Shown here one piece after another: positions 8,353-17,389 of a DNA stretch of 64,000 nt. The stretch is taken from NCBI RefSeq assembly GCF_030767025.1, contig NZ_JASITE010000014.1:62001-126000 (forward strand), given 5' to 3'. Both the position numbers and the translations under genes were made by a program. Each line of letters begins with the position of its first letter. Position 1 is the stretch's first letter. The DNA comes from Nocardia sp. CC227C (GTDB lineage: Bacteria; Actinomycetota; Actinomycetes; Mycobacteriales; Mycobacteriaceae). The notes beneath the pieces were generated by a model that was given only the letters and a program-made list of their open reading frames with translations, was not told where the DNA came from and searched no databases.

Positions 8353-9270
8353 TCAGCGCGCCGGATGCACCGTGCGCCAGTGCTCGGCGATATCGATGCG
8401 CCGTGCCAACCACACCTTCTCGTGCGATTGCACATAGTCCAGGAACCGCTCCAGCGCCGCCGCGCGCGCGGGCCGCCCCGCGAGCCGGCAGTGCAGCCCG
8501 ACCGACAGCATCTTCGGCGCACCCGCCATACCCTCGGCATACAGCACATCGAACGCATCTCGCAGGTAGGCGTAGAATTCGTCCCCGTTGGCGAATCCGG
8601 CCGCCGACGAGAACCGCATGTCATTGGCTTCCAGCGTGTACGGCAGCACCAGCTGATCGGTGTCGCCCACCTGCACCCAGTACGGCAGGTCGTCGGCGTA
8701 GGAGTCGGAGTCGTAGACGAATCCGCCGTGCTCGACGACCAGTTCCCGGGTCTGCGGCGAGTCGCGTCCGGTGTACCAGCCGCGCGGCGGCTCACCGAAC
8801 AGGCGGGTGATGATCTCCACCGCCTCCGCCATATGCTTGCGCTCGGTCTCGCGATCGACCATCTGGTAGGAGATCCAGCGCAGCCCGTGGCAGGCGATCT
8901 CGTAGCCGTTGCGCCGGAACGCCGCCACCGCTTCGGGATTGCGTTCCAGCGCCCGGGCCACCCCGAAGACGGTGAGCGGGATGTCGCGCCGTTCGAAGGC
9001 GCGCAGCACCCGCCACAGTCCGGCGCGGGAGCCGTACTCGTAGAGCGACTCCATGCTCAGGTGCCGGTTCGGGAACGACTGCGCCGGAACGATATCGGAG
9101 AGGAAGGTCTCCGATCCCTCGTCCCCGTCCAGGACGCAGTTCTCGCCGCCCTCCTCGTAGTTGAGCACGAACTGCACCGCGATATTCGCTTCGCCCGGCC
9201 ACTGCGGATGCGGCGGGTTGGGGCCGTAGCCGACCATATCCCGCGGGTAGGTGGTGTCGAATTCGGTCAC
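8353..9270 (-). CDS. puuE: Allantoinase, polysaccharide-deacetylase type
   Basis: 305 aa, the usual length for the PuuE family, which opens allantoin to allantoate using a NodB-like fold rather than the amidohydrolase fold. The start reads DTTYPRDMVGYGPNPP, and FVLNYEEGGENCVLDGD, EIACHGLRWI and PRGWYTGRDSPQTRELV are hallmark blocks. It is the last gene of the operon; its GTG overlaps the stop of allantoicase by four bases (GTGA). The role follows from the family and from neighbouring allantoicase and racemase genes. Confidence 0.93.
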   Translation of the reverse strand: MTEFDTTYPRDMVGYGPNPPHPQWPGEANIAVQFVLNYEEGGENCVLDGDEGSETFLSDIVPAQSFPNRHLSMESLYEYGSRAGLWRVLRAFERRDIPLTVFGVARALERNPEAVAAFRRNGYEIACHGLRWISYQMVDRETERKHMAEAVEIITRLFGEPPRGWYTGRDSPQTRELVVEHGGFVYDSDSYADDLPYWVQVGDTDQLVLPYTLEANDMRFSSAAGFANGDEFYAYLRDAFDVLYAEGMAGAPKMLSVGLHCRLAGRPARAAALERFLDYVQSHEKVWLARRIDIAEHWRTVHPAR

Positions 9271-10298
9271 GACAGCTCCTCGTATTCGGCCCGCAGCCGT
9301 GCGCGGGCATCCTCGGTCAGGGTGCCGACCAGCCGCAGCCGGGCCAGGCCGCCGTCGGGGTAGGCATCCAGACGTACTTCGGTCACCGCCGCCTCGCAGT
9401 CGATGGCGAAGCGGTGCCGGGTATCGGGGCGCAGCACCGTGCGCGGCAGCAACTCCACTTCGCTGCCGTCGGCGCGAATTCCGGTGAGGGAGGCCGCGCC
9501 CGGGCTGTTGAACAGGAAGTAGGAGGTGTCGATCTCGGCCATGGTGAGCACACCCTCACCGGCCAGCCGCACCCGCACCCAGTCGTTGTCCTTGTTGCGT
9601 CGGCGCGCGGTCTCCCAGCCGTCGCCCATGACGCGCGCCCGGCCGGGCATCAGAATGTTCTGCGGATGCGAGTAGAAGCGGTTGGAGCAGTCGGACACCA
9701 GTCCGCCGTTCTCCAGCGCCGCCAGGTCGAACTGACCCGAATCCAGCAGCCGCAGATCCGGTTTCGCCTCACCGTGCACCCGCAGCCGGGCGACGCCGCC
9801 GTCGGGGAACATGCGCAGCCGCACGTGTGTCCAGCGTGTGTGCGAATCGACGGAGAACGGGTTGCGGCTGTCGCCCTCGACCTTCGCGCGCCGCACCAGG
9901 GTGGTCCAGTCGTCCCGGGCGATCAGCTCGTCGGTGGAAGGATACCCCTGTACCGCAATGGCTTCGACGGACACCTCGGGCGGGTAGTTGCCCTTGAACC
10001 AGGCGGTGTCGACCACCACGCCGTGGATCACGCCGGGTACGCCGAGGCGCACGATGGCGGTATCGCAGTCGTCGTCGTCCGGGTGCGCGCCCAGTTCGCC
10101 GCGGCGGCGGCGGGTCTCCCAGCCGTCGTACACCTGGCCCTTGTGGCCGAAGGTGGCGGGGGAATAGGTGGACTCCTCGGGGCGGATGAGATTCTCCTTC
10201 TCCGCGAAGGATTCGTCATTGGCCCACACCACCGCACCGCCGAGGGGGCGCAGGGCCAGATCCGGGAGCAGCGTGAAATCGGGGGTCGTGCCGGTCAT
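9267..10298 (-). CDS. alc: Allantoicase
   Basis: 343 aa. Allantoicase hydrolyses allantoate to ureidoglycolate and urea. Two homologous jelly-roll halves are visible: FFAEKENLI-like and WETRRRR in the first, QNILMPGRARVMGDGWETARRR in the second, with the repeated ARLRVHGEA / ARLRLVGTL ends. The ATG at 10298 overlaps the stop of the upstream DUF6986 gene (ATGA), which fixes the start. Together with allantoinase it supplies nitrogen from purine breakdown. Confidence 0.95.
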   Translation of the reverse strand: MTGTTPDFTLLPDLALRPLGGAVVWANDESFAEKENLIRPEESTYSPATFGHKGQVYDGWETRRRRGELGAHPDDDDCDTAIVRLGVPGVIHGVVVDTAWFKGNYPPEVSVEAIAVQGYPSTDELIARDDWTTLVRRAKVEGDSRNPFSVDSHTRWTHVRLRMFPDGGVARLRVHGEAKPDLRLLDSGQFDLAALENGGLVSDCSNRFYSHPQNILMPGRARVMGDGWETARRRNKDNDWVRVRLAGEGVLTMAEIDTSYFLFNSPGAASLTGIRADGSEVELLPRTVLRPDTRHRFAIDCEAAVTEVRLDAYPDGGLARLRLVGTLTEDARARLRAEYEELS

Positions 10299-11509
10299 AG
10301 GGTCGGCATCTTCCTTTCTCGCAGTTGGTGCAGTACGTCGACGGTGGCGCGGGGGACCAGCGCGGTGACCTCGGCGGGGGTGAACGCGCCGCAGTCCAGT
10401 CCGCGCAGCACCACGGTGGCCAGCGCCTGCGCGGTGGCGGGCTCGTCCACCACGGCCCCGCCCTGGCGATCCAGGTAGCGGCCGATGCGCGGGGCGGCGA
10501 CGCCGAGCGCGGTGCGGTAGAAGGCGAAGGTGGCCAGCCAGCGGGTGACGAGATGGCCCGCGCCCATATCCCAGCCCTGGTACCAGCCGCGCTCCAGCGA
10601 TCGGGTGACGAGCCGGTAGTGCCGCGAGATCGCTTCGCGCACTTCGTCGTCGGTGCCCAGCGGCAGCACCTGGGTGGAGCCGTCGCACACCCACACGCCG
10701 GTCTGCGCGGCGGCGGCCTGCATGACGGCCTTGGCGTGATCCGCCACCGGATGTTCCAGCGACTGGAACTGCGGTGCGATACCGCAGGCGGCGCTGTAGT
10801 CGTAGGTGCCGTAGTGCAATCCGGTGCAGCGACCGGCGCTGCGGTGAACCGCCCGGGCCACGGTGGCGGTGCCGTCGGCGGCGATCACGGCCTGCGGGCT
10901 TTCGATCTGGAGCTCGAACTTCAATGTGCCCGAAGGTAATCCGTGCGTGGATTCGAGGGCGTCGCAGAGCAGAACGGCGGTGTCCACCTGATCGGCGTCG
11001 CGAATCTTGGGGACGGTGAACACGAAGCCCGGTGGCACCCCGCCCGCACCCTCGAGCACCCGCTCCAGGGTGCGCACGGCCCGCGCCCATTCCACGGTGG
11101 TGAGGCCCTTGATCCGGATGCCGCGCGCGTACACCTGCTCGGGCAGCTCCCGCAGGATCTCCCCGGCGCGCAGCGCGTCCCGATCCTCGATCTCGTCGCC
11201 GCGGGTGCCGTAGCCGTCCTCGAAATCCAGGCGCAGATCCTGGATCGGCCGCTCCCGCAGTCGATCCAGGACGAGTTCCACCACGTCGTGCCCGGCCAGT
11301 CCGGTCAGCAGTTCGCGATGCTTCTCACCCAGTTCGATGGCCGCCGCGCCCCATCGGCGCGGCAGGTCGACCGTGGCGTCGGCGGCACCGATGTACGCGG
11401 TGTGGATCGGCTGTCCGGGGCGGTCCCCCGGGTAGTGCCGAGCCAACCGCGCATCGACCGCCTCGAGTCGGGATTCGATCCCAGCCAGCACATCCGGTGG
11501 CAGGGTCAC
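10295..11509 (-). CDS. DUF6986 protein, citrate lyase/HpcH-type aldolase fold
   Basis: 404 aa. It resembles the HpcH/HpaI and citrate-lyase beta TIM-barrel proteins: LDFEDGYG gives an acidic metal or substrate loop, RIKGLTTVEW a conserved basic strand, FELQIESPQAV a second acidic residue, and GLHYGTYDYSAACG a family-specific block. It is found in actinobacterial purine-degradation operons (DUF6986). Its reaction is not known; action on a glyoxylate- or ureidoglycolate-derived carbon skeleton would fit the operon but is inference. GTG 11509 is chosen because it overlaps the racemase stop (GTGA) and begins right at the conserved region. Confidence 0.8.
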   Translation of the reverse strand: MTLPPDVLAGIESRLEAVDARLARHYPGDRPGQPIHTAYIGAADATVDLPRRWGAAAIELGEKHRELLTGLAGHDVVELVLDRLRERPIQDLRLDFEDGYGTRGDEIEDRDALRAGEILRELPEQVYARGIRIKGLTTVEWARAVRTLERVLEGAGGVPPGFVFTVPKIRDADQVDTAVLLCDALESTHGLPSGTLKFELQIESPQAVIAADGTATVARAVHRSAGRCTGLHYGTYDYSAACGIAPQFQSLEHPVADHAKAVMQAAAAQTGVWVCDGSTQVLPLGTDDEVREAISRHYRLVTRSLERGWYQGWDMGAGHLVTRWLATFAFYRTALGVAAPRIGRYLDRQGGAVVDEPATAQALATVVLRGLDCGAFTPAEVTALVPRATVDVLHQLRERKMPTL

Positions 11510-12261
11510 AGGCGCTTGTCCTTTCCGTCGGTTCCGAATTCGGCGAGCAAGCCGATATAGCGTTTGGGCAGCGGGGCCGCGAACTCGCCGCGGCCGGATT
11601 TGCGCAGCCCCATGGTGACCAGCGACTGCACGGTCAGCGTCGCCGCGCCGACCCCGTCCACCACCGGTACACCCACCTCTTCGGTGAGGTATTCGCACAG
11701 GTCCGCCATGCCGGCGCAACCGAGCACGACGGCGTCGGACCCGTCGGCGTGCACCGCCTCCCGGCAGGCGTCGGCGATCACGGTGCGCGCCTTGGGGTCC
11801 TCGAGTTCCAGTACCGGTATCTCGCAGGCGTGCACGCCGAGGCAGAATCGCTGCATCCCATAGCGTTCCGCCAGGTCATGCGCCCGCCCCGCGGTGCGGG
11901 CCAGTGTGGTGACCACGCTGAACCCGCGCCCGAGGTGGCTGGCCGCGTGCATGGCCGCCTCGGCGATGCCGATCACCGGTCCGCGCGCCAACTCCCGCGC
12001 CGCGTCCAGTCCCGGGTCGCCGAAGCAGGCCAGCACATACCCGTCCACACCCAGCTGTTCCCCGCGTGCGATCTCGGCCAGCACGCCGGGTACGGCCAAC
12101 GCCTCGTCGTAATGCGATTCTATGGAGGCCGGGCCCATGCTCGGCGTGATCCCCTCCACCCGGGTGCCGGGCGCGACCACCGCGCGGGCGGCCTGCTCGA
12201 TCACCGCCGTCATGGCGGCCGTCGTATTGGGGTTGATCACACGAATACGCATATCCCTCAC
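11506..12261 (-). CDS. Allantoin racemase-like Asp/Glu/hydantoin racemase
   Basis: 251 aa of the Asp/Glu/hydantoin racemase superfamily. The N-terminal RVINPNTTAAMT is the classical start of this family, and the two catalytic cysteines lie in VLACFGDPG and VLGCAGMADL. In an operon with allantoinase and allantoicase the natural substrate is allantoin, whose enantiomers must interconvert for full use (HpxA role). The GTG at 12261 overlaps the permease stop; an internal ATG at 12252 is an alternative. Confidence 0.88.
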   Translation of the reverse strand: MRDMRIRVINPNTTAAMTAVIEQAARAVVAPGTRVEGITPSMGPASIESHYDEALAVPGVLAEIARGEQLGVDGYVLACFGDPGLDAARELARGPVIGIAEAAMHAASHLGRGFSVVTTLARTAGRAHDLAERYGMQRFCLGVHACEIPVLELEDPKARTVIADACREAVHADGSDAVVLGCAGMADLCEYLTEEVGVPVVDGVGAATLTVQSLVTMGLRKSGRGEFAAPLPKRYIGLLAEFGTDGKDKRL

Positions 12262-13757
12262 CGAGTTTCGGGCGCGGGTAGCCGTAGCGGCCCGCGCGTG
12301 GCCAGCAGGTGGTAGCAGACGAGCCCGAGTGCGCAGCCGATGAACCAGCTGTACTGGGCGGCGGTGTACATACCGGTGATATCACCGGAGGTCAGCACGG
12401 GGAAGACGGCCACGGTCGCGCCGATGGCGGTCGCCAGCACCGCGGCCGGGTTGTATCCCTTGCGGTACCAGTAGGTTCCGGTCTTCGCCATGGTGAACAG
12501 GTCGTCCACGATGATCCGCTGCTTGCGCACCAGGTAGTAGTCGGCGATGAGCACGCCGAACAGCGGGCCGATGAACGCGCCCAGGGTCTCCAGCGTGTAG
12601 TGGATGACCTCGGGGTTGTTGTACAGATTCCACGGCGTGATGAGCACCGAGCCGACCGCCGCGATCATGCCGCCCGCCCGCCAGCTGATGCGCTGCGGAT
12701 CGACATTGGAGAAGTCGAAGGCGGGGGAGATGAAGTTGGCGACGATATTGATGCCGATGGTGGCGATAGTGAAGGTGAGCGCGCCCAGCACGATCGCGAA
12801 GGTGCTGTCGATGCGGGCCACGGTCGCGACCGGATCGGTGATGAGCTCGCCGTACACCGGCAGCGTCAGCCCGGCGGTGATCACCACGAGCAGCGAGAAC
12901 ACCAGGAAGTTCAGCGGCAGGCCCAGCAGGTTGCCGCGTTTGACGGCGGCGAAGCTGCGGCCGTAGCGGGAGAAGTCACCGAAGTTGAGCATCGGTCCGG
13001 AGAAGTACGACACCACCAGCGCGATCGCGCCCAGCATGACCGGCACCGCCTCCCAGCCGGACAGTGTGACCGCGCCCAGGTTCAGGTCGATGGCGCTCCA
13101 CCCGGCCTTCCAGATGAGGTAGCCGCACAGCACGAACATGACCACGTAGACGGCCGGGCCGCAGAAGTCGATGAACTTGCGGATGGATTCCATGCCGCGC
13201 CAGAACACCGCCGCCTGCAACACCCACAGCAGCAGGAAGCTGCCCCAGCCCAGGGCGGACAGGCCGACGAAGCCGTAGTCCTCGACCACCGCGTACGGGG
13301 CGAGCCCCGGGAACAGTTTGATCAGCACCACGTCCAAGGCCGCCGAGGCCAGGAAGGTCTGGATGCCGTACCAGGCCACCGCGATGAGCCCGCGGATAAT
13401 GGCGGGGATGTTCGCGCCGAGCACGCCGAAGGCGCTGCGGCAGATCACCGGGTAGGGTACGCCCGTGACCTGGCTGGGCTTGGCGACCAGATTGCACAGT
13501 CCGTACACGATGGTGATGCCGACGACCAGCGCCACCAGCACCTGCCAGCTGTGCAGACCGAGCGCGAACAGGCTGCCCGCGGTGACGTAGCCGCCGACGC
13601 TGTGCACGTCGGACATCCAGAACGCGAAGATGTTGTAGGTGCTCCAGGTCTGGTTCTGCAGCGGAGCGAGATCCTCGTTGGTGAGTCGGGGATCGTATGC
13701 CGGCGCGGTGGTCGCCGGGGCCGCCTCGGTCCCCGACAACACAACAGTGTCGGTCAT
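12258..13757 (-). CDS. NCS1 family allantoin/nucleobase permease
   Basis: 499 aa, about twelve transmembrane helices. It belongs to the NCS1 (Mhp1/PucI) sodium- or proton-coupled transporters: NQTWSTYNIFAFWMSDVHSVGGY near the N-terminus matches the family entry motif, followed by SQVTGVPYPVICRSAFGVLGAN and GPMLNFGDFSRYG. Context makes allantoin or a related ureide the likely substrate. It is the first gene of the five-gene operon running 13757 to 8353 with four-base overlaps throughout. Confidence 0.93.
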   Translation of the reverse strand: MTDTVVLSGTEAAPATTAPAYDPRLTNEDLAPLQNQTWSTYNIFAFWMSDVHSVGGYVTAGSLFALGLHSWQVLVALVVGITIVYGLCNLVAKPSQVTGVPYPVICRSAFGVLGANIPAIIRGLIAVAWYGIQTFLASAALDVVLIKLFPGLAPYAVVEDYGFVGLSALGWGSFLLLWVLQAAVFWRGMESIRKFIDFCGPAVYVVMFVLCGYLIWKAGWSAIDLNLGAVTLSGWEAVPVMLGAIALVVSYFSGPMLNFGDFSRYGRSFAAVKRGNLLGLPLNFLVFSLLVVITAGLTLPVYGELITDPVATVARIDSTFAIVLGALTFTIATIGINIVANFISPAFDFSNVDPQRISWRAGGMIAAVGSVLITPWNLYNNPEVIHYTLETLGAFIGPLFGVLIADYYLVRKQRIIVDDLFTMAKTGTYWYRKGYNPAAVLATAIGATVAVFPVLTSGDITGMYTAAQYSWFIGCALGLVCYHLLATRGPLRLPAPETR

Positions 13758-13848
13758 GGTCGCACATCCGATCGTGAAGTCCCGCTCACGGCGGGAAAAG
13801 GCATTTGCGCGACGCTATCGAGCGGGTATTGCCCGGGTGTTGCGAAAA
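13758..13848 (-). promoter_or_regulatory. Probable control region of the allantoin operon
   Basis: The 91 bases between the GntR gene end and the permease start hold the sequence before the operon. An AT-rich stretch (ATATATAG on the minus strand, near 13853) just inside the regulator's 3' end and a CCCGGGCAATACCCG imperfect inverted repeat are the visible candidate sites. No clear -35/-10 pair can be assigned. Confidence 0.3.
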
Positions 13849-14586
13849 CTATATATCTTTTACGGCGTCCGAATCGGCGGCCAGCAAGCCGCTGGTCGTC
13901 GGCAGCTGATCCAGCACCCCGGTCATGCGCGCATGGTGCTGCGCGGTTGCCGCCAGCAACGCCTCGGCATCGCGGGCCAGGAAGGCGTCCAGCTGCCGCC
14001 GGTGGTCGGCGTGCAGCACCACCCGATCGGCGGCGGTCACATGCACCATGGGCTGCACCGGCTCGGTGATGTTCCAGGCGTACTCCAACATGTGTACCAG
14101 GCGCGGCATCCCCGACGGCCGCACCAGAGCGAGATGGAACTCCCTGGTCTCGCGGTGATAGGCGACGGCGTTCTCGGTGAGCACCGCCCGCTCCATCCGA
14201 TCGTGCGACTCCCGCGCCGCGCGGTGGTCCGCGGCGGTGGCGCGCGGGACCGCCGCCAGCAGGGCCGTGGACTCCAGGCGTTCGCGCACCAGATACAGCT
14301 CCCGCAACTCCGCGGCGGTCAGCTGGGTGACGCGGTATCCGAGGTTCGGCTTGTGCTCGATGAGCCCCTCGCCGATCAGGGTTTGCAGCGATTCCCGCAC
14401 CGGAATCGCGCTGGTCCCGAATTCACGCGCCAGCTCGCCGAGCGGCATGCCGGTGCCGGGCGGCAGGTTGCCCTCCAGGATCAGCCTGCGCAACTCGTCC
14501 AGCACCTCGTGCTGCGCATAGCCGCGCCGCGCGTCGTGCGGCGGGGTGAGCTGCGGCAGTCGAGGTAGGCGGGGACGAGGCGGCAC
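13849..14586 (-). CDS. GntR/FadR-type regulator, probably of the allantoin operon
   Basis: 245 aa from GTG 14586; an upstream GTG at 14619 is possible and neither has a clear ribosome-binding site. The N-terminal winged helix is typical (VLDELRRLILEGNLPPG, LAREFGTSAIPVRESLQTLIGEGL), followed by an all-helical FCD effector domain with the metal/effector-binding His pattern (HRETREFHLALV, HADHRRQLDAF). It reads into the permease operon on the same strand with a 91-base gap, so control of allantoin use is likely but inferred. Confidence 0.87.
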   Translation of the reverse strand: MPPRPRLPRLPQLTPPHDARRGYAQHEVLDELRRLILEGNLPPGTGMPLGELAREFGTSAIPVRESLQTLIGEGLIEHKPNLGYRVTQLTAAELRELYLVRERLESTALLAAVPRATAADHRAARESHDRMERAVLTENAVAYHRETREFHLALVRPSGMPRLVHMLEYAWNITEPVQPMVHVTAADRVVLHADHRRQLDAFLARDAEALLAATAQHHARMTGVLDQLPTTSGLLAADSDAVKDI

Positions 14587-14692
14587 CCCGTCACCGTAGC
14601 GGGCGGCGCGGTGACGCACGCCGCCGGTGGCGCACCCGGTCGGCCGCGCTGCCGGTCGTCGGGCTTGCGGCCGCCGGGTGGCGCGGGCGGAT

Positions 14693-15214
14693 TCAGCGGG
14701 CGGTGGCCGCGGTGAGGTCGTCGAGCAGGATCATGACCTCGCCCTGCCGCTTCACCACGTGCATGAGCCGCACCCGCAGGCCCACCAGGCTGGCGTCCGT
14801 CATCGACCGCGGCACCTCGAGTTCCACATGCTGCCACTCGCCGTCCGCGGGCACATTGGTGAACTGCGCCTCCGCCGCGCCCCGCGCGGATTCCAGCCGG
14901 GCGTGCACGCGGATGGCGGCGTGCGGGGAACGCACCCACAAACGCAGGGCCGTGAGCTCGCCCGCGATGGTGAACGGCCGACCGGCCTTGGCGACCAGCT
15001 CCACCTCGAAGTCGTCGGCGGCCCGACGGATCAACAGTACGAGCGCCCGGTAGTCGCGTCCGGCTGCCCCGTCGGCGAAGGACGCCAGCTCCTTGTTGGG
15101 GGCTCCCTCCGCGAAGGTGGTCAGATGCGTCCGCTCCGCCCCCGCACCGCCGAGTTCCCAGTTGCCCTTGTCCTCGAAGTCGTCCAGGAGCACCTCGACC
15201 GATGCTTCCGACAT
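14693..15214 (-). CDS. Conserved hypothetical, jelly-roll carbohydrate-binding-like
   Basis: 173 aa from ATG 15214, which has AAGGGA upstream. The sequence VEVLLDDFEDKGNWELGG followed by beta-rich segments ending EVMILLDDL is reminiscent of galactose-binding-like or CBM jelly rolls that bind sugars. There is no signal peptide and no catalytic motif. It lies upstream of the GntR gene on the same strand with about 100 bases between. No function assigned. Confidence 0.65.
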   Translation of the reverse strand: MSEASVEVLLDDFEDKGNWELGGAGAERTHLTTFAEGAPNKELASFADGAAGRDYRALVLLIRRAADDFEVELVAKAGRPFTIAGELTALRLWVRSPHAAIRVHARLESARGAAEAQFTNVPADGEWQHVELEVPRSMTDASLVGLRVRLMHVVKRQGEVMILLDDLTAATAR

Positions 15215-15538
15215 CCCCGCCGTCCCTTCGTCATTCGTGCACGGTGGGCCGTGCGGCCCGTCGGGAACCCTATCGGGCCGAGCCCGCGCCCGCGCGCGGA
15301 TTCCGGCCTGGACCACGGGCGGTCACCGCGTGTTCACGTCCGGGTCCGATGAATGTCGGCGGCCGCCTCGAACTCCGCACGCTGTCCCCGGCGTAACCCC
15401 GGTCGGTCGGCAGTCCTCCCACCGGTCGAATGGCGTTCGGTGCGCACGTCTGCGCTCGATGCGCACTCTGCGCTCCGTGCGCACTCTGCCGTCGGCCGGG
15501 ATGGTCGAGATCCGCCGCCACCACCTGGCCTGCCGGGT
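15215..15538. other. Gap with a tandem repeat
   Basis: About 320 bases between two minus-strand genes. The notable content is the 18-19 base tandem repeat at 15441-15495 and a TCCGATGAAT-TCGGCGGCC sequence near 15347 that is shared almost exactly at 16564, next to the DoxX remnant. No gene is supported. Confidence 0.5.
15441..15495. repeat. Three tandem 18-19 bp units
   Basis: TGCGCACGTCTGCGCTCGA (15441-15459), TGCGCACTCTGCGCTCCG (15460-15477) and TGCGCACTCTGCCGTCGG (15478-15495) lie directly in tandem. GTGCGCAC is itself self-complementary, so the tract can form alternative small hairpins. Confidence 0.75.
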
Positions 15539-16399
15539 TCAGCCCTCGCCGGGACCGGCGACCTCGGCGACGAGGTCCACCACCTCGGTCACATGCGCGG
15601 GGGTTGTCAGATGGCCCATACCGCTGAAGATTCGAAGCTCGGCGCCCATGGTGCTCCGGACAGCGGCTGCCAGCTGCCGGGGTGGCAGGAATCGGTCGTG
15701 CATGCCGACGCCGACAGCGCAGGGGCTTTCGGCACGACGCGCCAACAGATCCGCGGGCAGTGGCGGCGGGGCCAATGTCGTTCTGCACCCGGTGGCCAGC
15801 AGCGTCATCCATTCCACCTCCGTCTCCGGCGGTTCCGCACCCGGTGCGACGAGCCATCGCAGTATGTCGCGAGTGTGTGCGGCACTGGGACGCAGAAGCC
15901 AGAGCGCGGACGCGAGTGCGACTCTCGGATCAACACGGAGCCGGATGAACCCGGCGGGCGAAACCAGCACCCGGCCGGCGATACGGGGCGAGCCGGCCGC
16001 GAGGGCCACCGCGGCGCCCAGCGAGTTGCCCACCAGCACAACACTATCCATCTCGGTGCTGGACAGCACCTCGTCCACGACCCGCCCGTACCAGGGCAGC
16101 CGGGCACGCCGTGGTCGGTTCGGGTCGCTCAGCCCCGGTTGCCCCGGCAGGTCGACGACGGTGGTCGGCCATCGAGACGACAGGGCCCGAAGCCACGGCA
16201 AGGTCGTCGCCGCGTTGAAGCCGGTTCCCGGCAGTACCACGATGCGCGGTGGCCCGACCCCGGCCGAGGTCAAGTGAATCCGGCCGGTGGAGCTGTCGAT
16301 CGTCGTCGTGGAGAGTGGGAAGTCGGCTCCTGCCAATACCTTCGAACACCACTGCGCGATGGCCGTTCGATCTCGTTGGCTCTTGTACACGGCCGGCAT
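15539..16399 (-). CDS. Alpha/beta hydrolase
   Basis: 286 aa from ATG 16399. The nucleophile elbow is VLVGNSLGAAVALA (GxSxG), the oxyanion strand IVVLPGTGFNA, and the acid and His are likely in GMHDRF and FSGMGHLT. This is the standard order of a fused-less alpha/beta hydrolase of unknown substrate. The frame stays open further upstream, but that stretch is shifted-frame sequence from a DoxX gene remnant, so a longer start is rejected. A GTG at 16423 is also possible. Confidence 0.85.
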   Translation of the reverse strand: MPAVYKSQRDRTAIAQWCSKVLAGADFPLSTTTIDSSTGRIHLTSAGVGPPRIVVLPGTGFNAATTLPWLRALSSRWPTTVVDLPGQPGLSDPNRPRRARLPWYGRVVDEVLSSTEMDSVVLVGNSLGAAVALAAGSPRIAGRVLVSPAGFIRLRVDPRVALASALWLLRPSAAHTRDILRWLVAPGAEPPETEVEWMTLLATGCRTTLAPPPLPADLLARRAESPCAVGVGMHDRFLPPRQLAAAVRSTMGAELRIFSGMGHLTTPAHVTEVVDLVAEVAGPGEG

Positions 16400-16496
16400 C
16401 GCGTCAGTGTGCAGGATCAGCACCTCGGTCGTCCAGATTCGGCTGGCAACGCCCTTCCGCGCTGGGAGTCGACCGGCGTCTCCTGCCAGGCGGCCG

Positions 16497-16562
16497 CGGC
16501 GAGCGCCGCCAGGGCCGCCGGTATGGACACGATGACGGCTGCGGTTGACATGGGGCAACTCC
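16497..16562 (-). pseudogene. 5' fragment of a DoxX-like gene
   Basis: This 66-base segment is about 94% identical to the start region of the intact DoxX-like gene (17811-17876), including the ATG (16551) and the upstream TTGCCCC. The encoded MSTAAVIVSIPAALAALAAA matches MSTAAIIMSILAALAALAAA, then similarity ends abruptly. It is a truncated duplicate lying directly in front of the hydrolase gene. Confidence 0.8.
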
Positions 16563-16631
16563 TCGTCCGATGAATTTCGGCGGCCCGCGCCGTCACCACC
16601 GGTGATCGTCCGTCCGAACCGGGAGTGACCT

Positions 16632-17234
16632 GTGAACACTGAACTGATCCAGCGGTGGGTGCGCGAGGAGCGCCTGTCCCTCGCGGACTACCTCGACGGG
16701 CTCACCGCCGCCGACTGGTCCCGAGACTCCCTCTGCGACGGCTGGACCGTGCACGACGTGCTCGCCCACGTCACCCTCTCCAATCGGGACACCTGGCGAC
16801 GCGTCCTCACGGACATCATCCGGGCCCGAGGCGACTGGAACCGCATGACCGCCGACCAGGCCCGCCGATACGCCGCGCGCCGCACCCCGGCCGAACTCGT
16901 CGCGGAACTCCGCGCGGGCGCCGACCTACACCGCCCCGCCCCGGGTGCGAGCCAACTGGACCCCTTGGTGGACACCATCATTCACGGCCAGGACATCGCC
17001 CGCCCCCTCGCCCGCCCGCGCCCCGTCCCCACCGCCCCCGGCGTCACCGCCCTCGACCACGTACTGAACAGCCGCTTCTACGGCGCCCGCAAACGCCTGC
17101 GCGACACCCGCCTGATCGCTACGGACGCAGACTGGACCCGCGGCGACGGGAGCACCGAAATCCGCGCCTCGATCGCCGATCTGCTGCTCGCCGCCACCGG
17201 GCGACTCGAACCCCGCGCACTGTCCCCGGCATAG
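16632..17234 (+). CDS. Mycothiol-dependent maleylpyruvate isomerase-like protein (TIGR03083)
   Basis: 200 aa, DinB-like four-helix bundle with the MDMPI N-terminal signature: WSRDSLCDGWTVHDVLAHV supplies the first metal-binding His and DTIIHGQDIARPL the second. Members use mycothiol as co-substrate or act as thiol-dependent metalloenzymes; the substrate here is unknown. GTG 16632 is the start. It is divergent from the hydrolase/remnant and faces a degraded ORF. Confidence 0.83.
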   Translation: MNTELIQRWVREERLSLADYLDGLTAADWSRDSLCDGWTVHDVLAHVTLSNRDTWRRVLTDIIRARGDWNRMTADQARRYAARRTPAELVAELRAGADLHRPAPGASQLDPLVDTIIHGQDIARPLARPRPVPTAPGVTALDHVLNSRFYGARKRLRDTRLIATDADWTRGDGSTEIRASIADLLLAATGRLEPRALSPA

Positions 17235-17389
17235 CCGTGTTCACCGGCAGTCCGCCACCCGTCGGGCGACTGCTGGAATCGGCTCCTACAGCCGTGCGGT
17301 AGCGGCGAGCGCACCGGTCTCGTAACCGTTGTCGTTCACCGGTACGGCTCGACTCGACCCGCCTGGCGCGCCCGGAGGAGATCCCCCCG

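Noticed and set aside
9267..11090. Extended reading of allantoicase to 607 aa
   Set aside because: The upstream part is antisense-like, out-of-frame sequence of the DUF6986 gene. The ATGA overlap at 10298 and the family's start place the true beginning there.
12309..14069. Long plus-strand frame antisense to the permease and GntR genes
   Set aside because: Arg/Gln/Gly-rich shadow of two well-conserved genes, without start signals.
16400..16639. Longer start of the alpha/beta hydrolase
   Set aside because: The extra residues are an out-of-frame reading of the DoxX gene remnant (HRVHTGGPGGARR), matched by the same reading at the intact copy.
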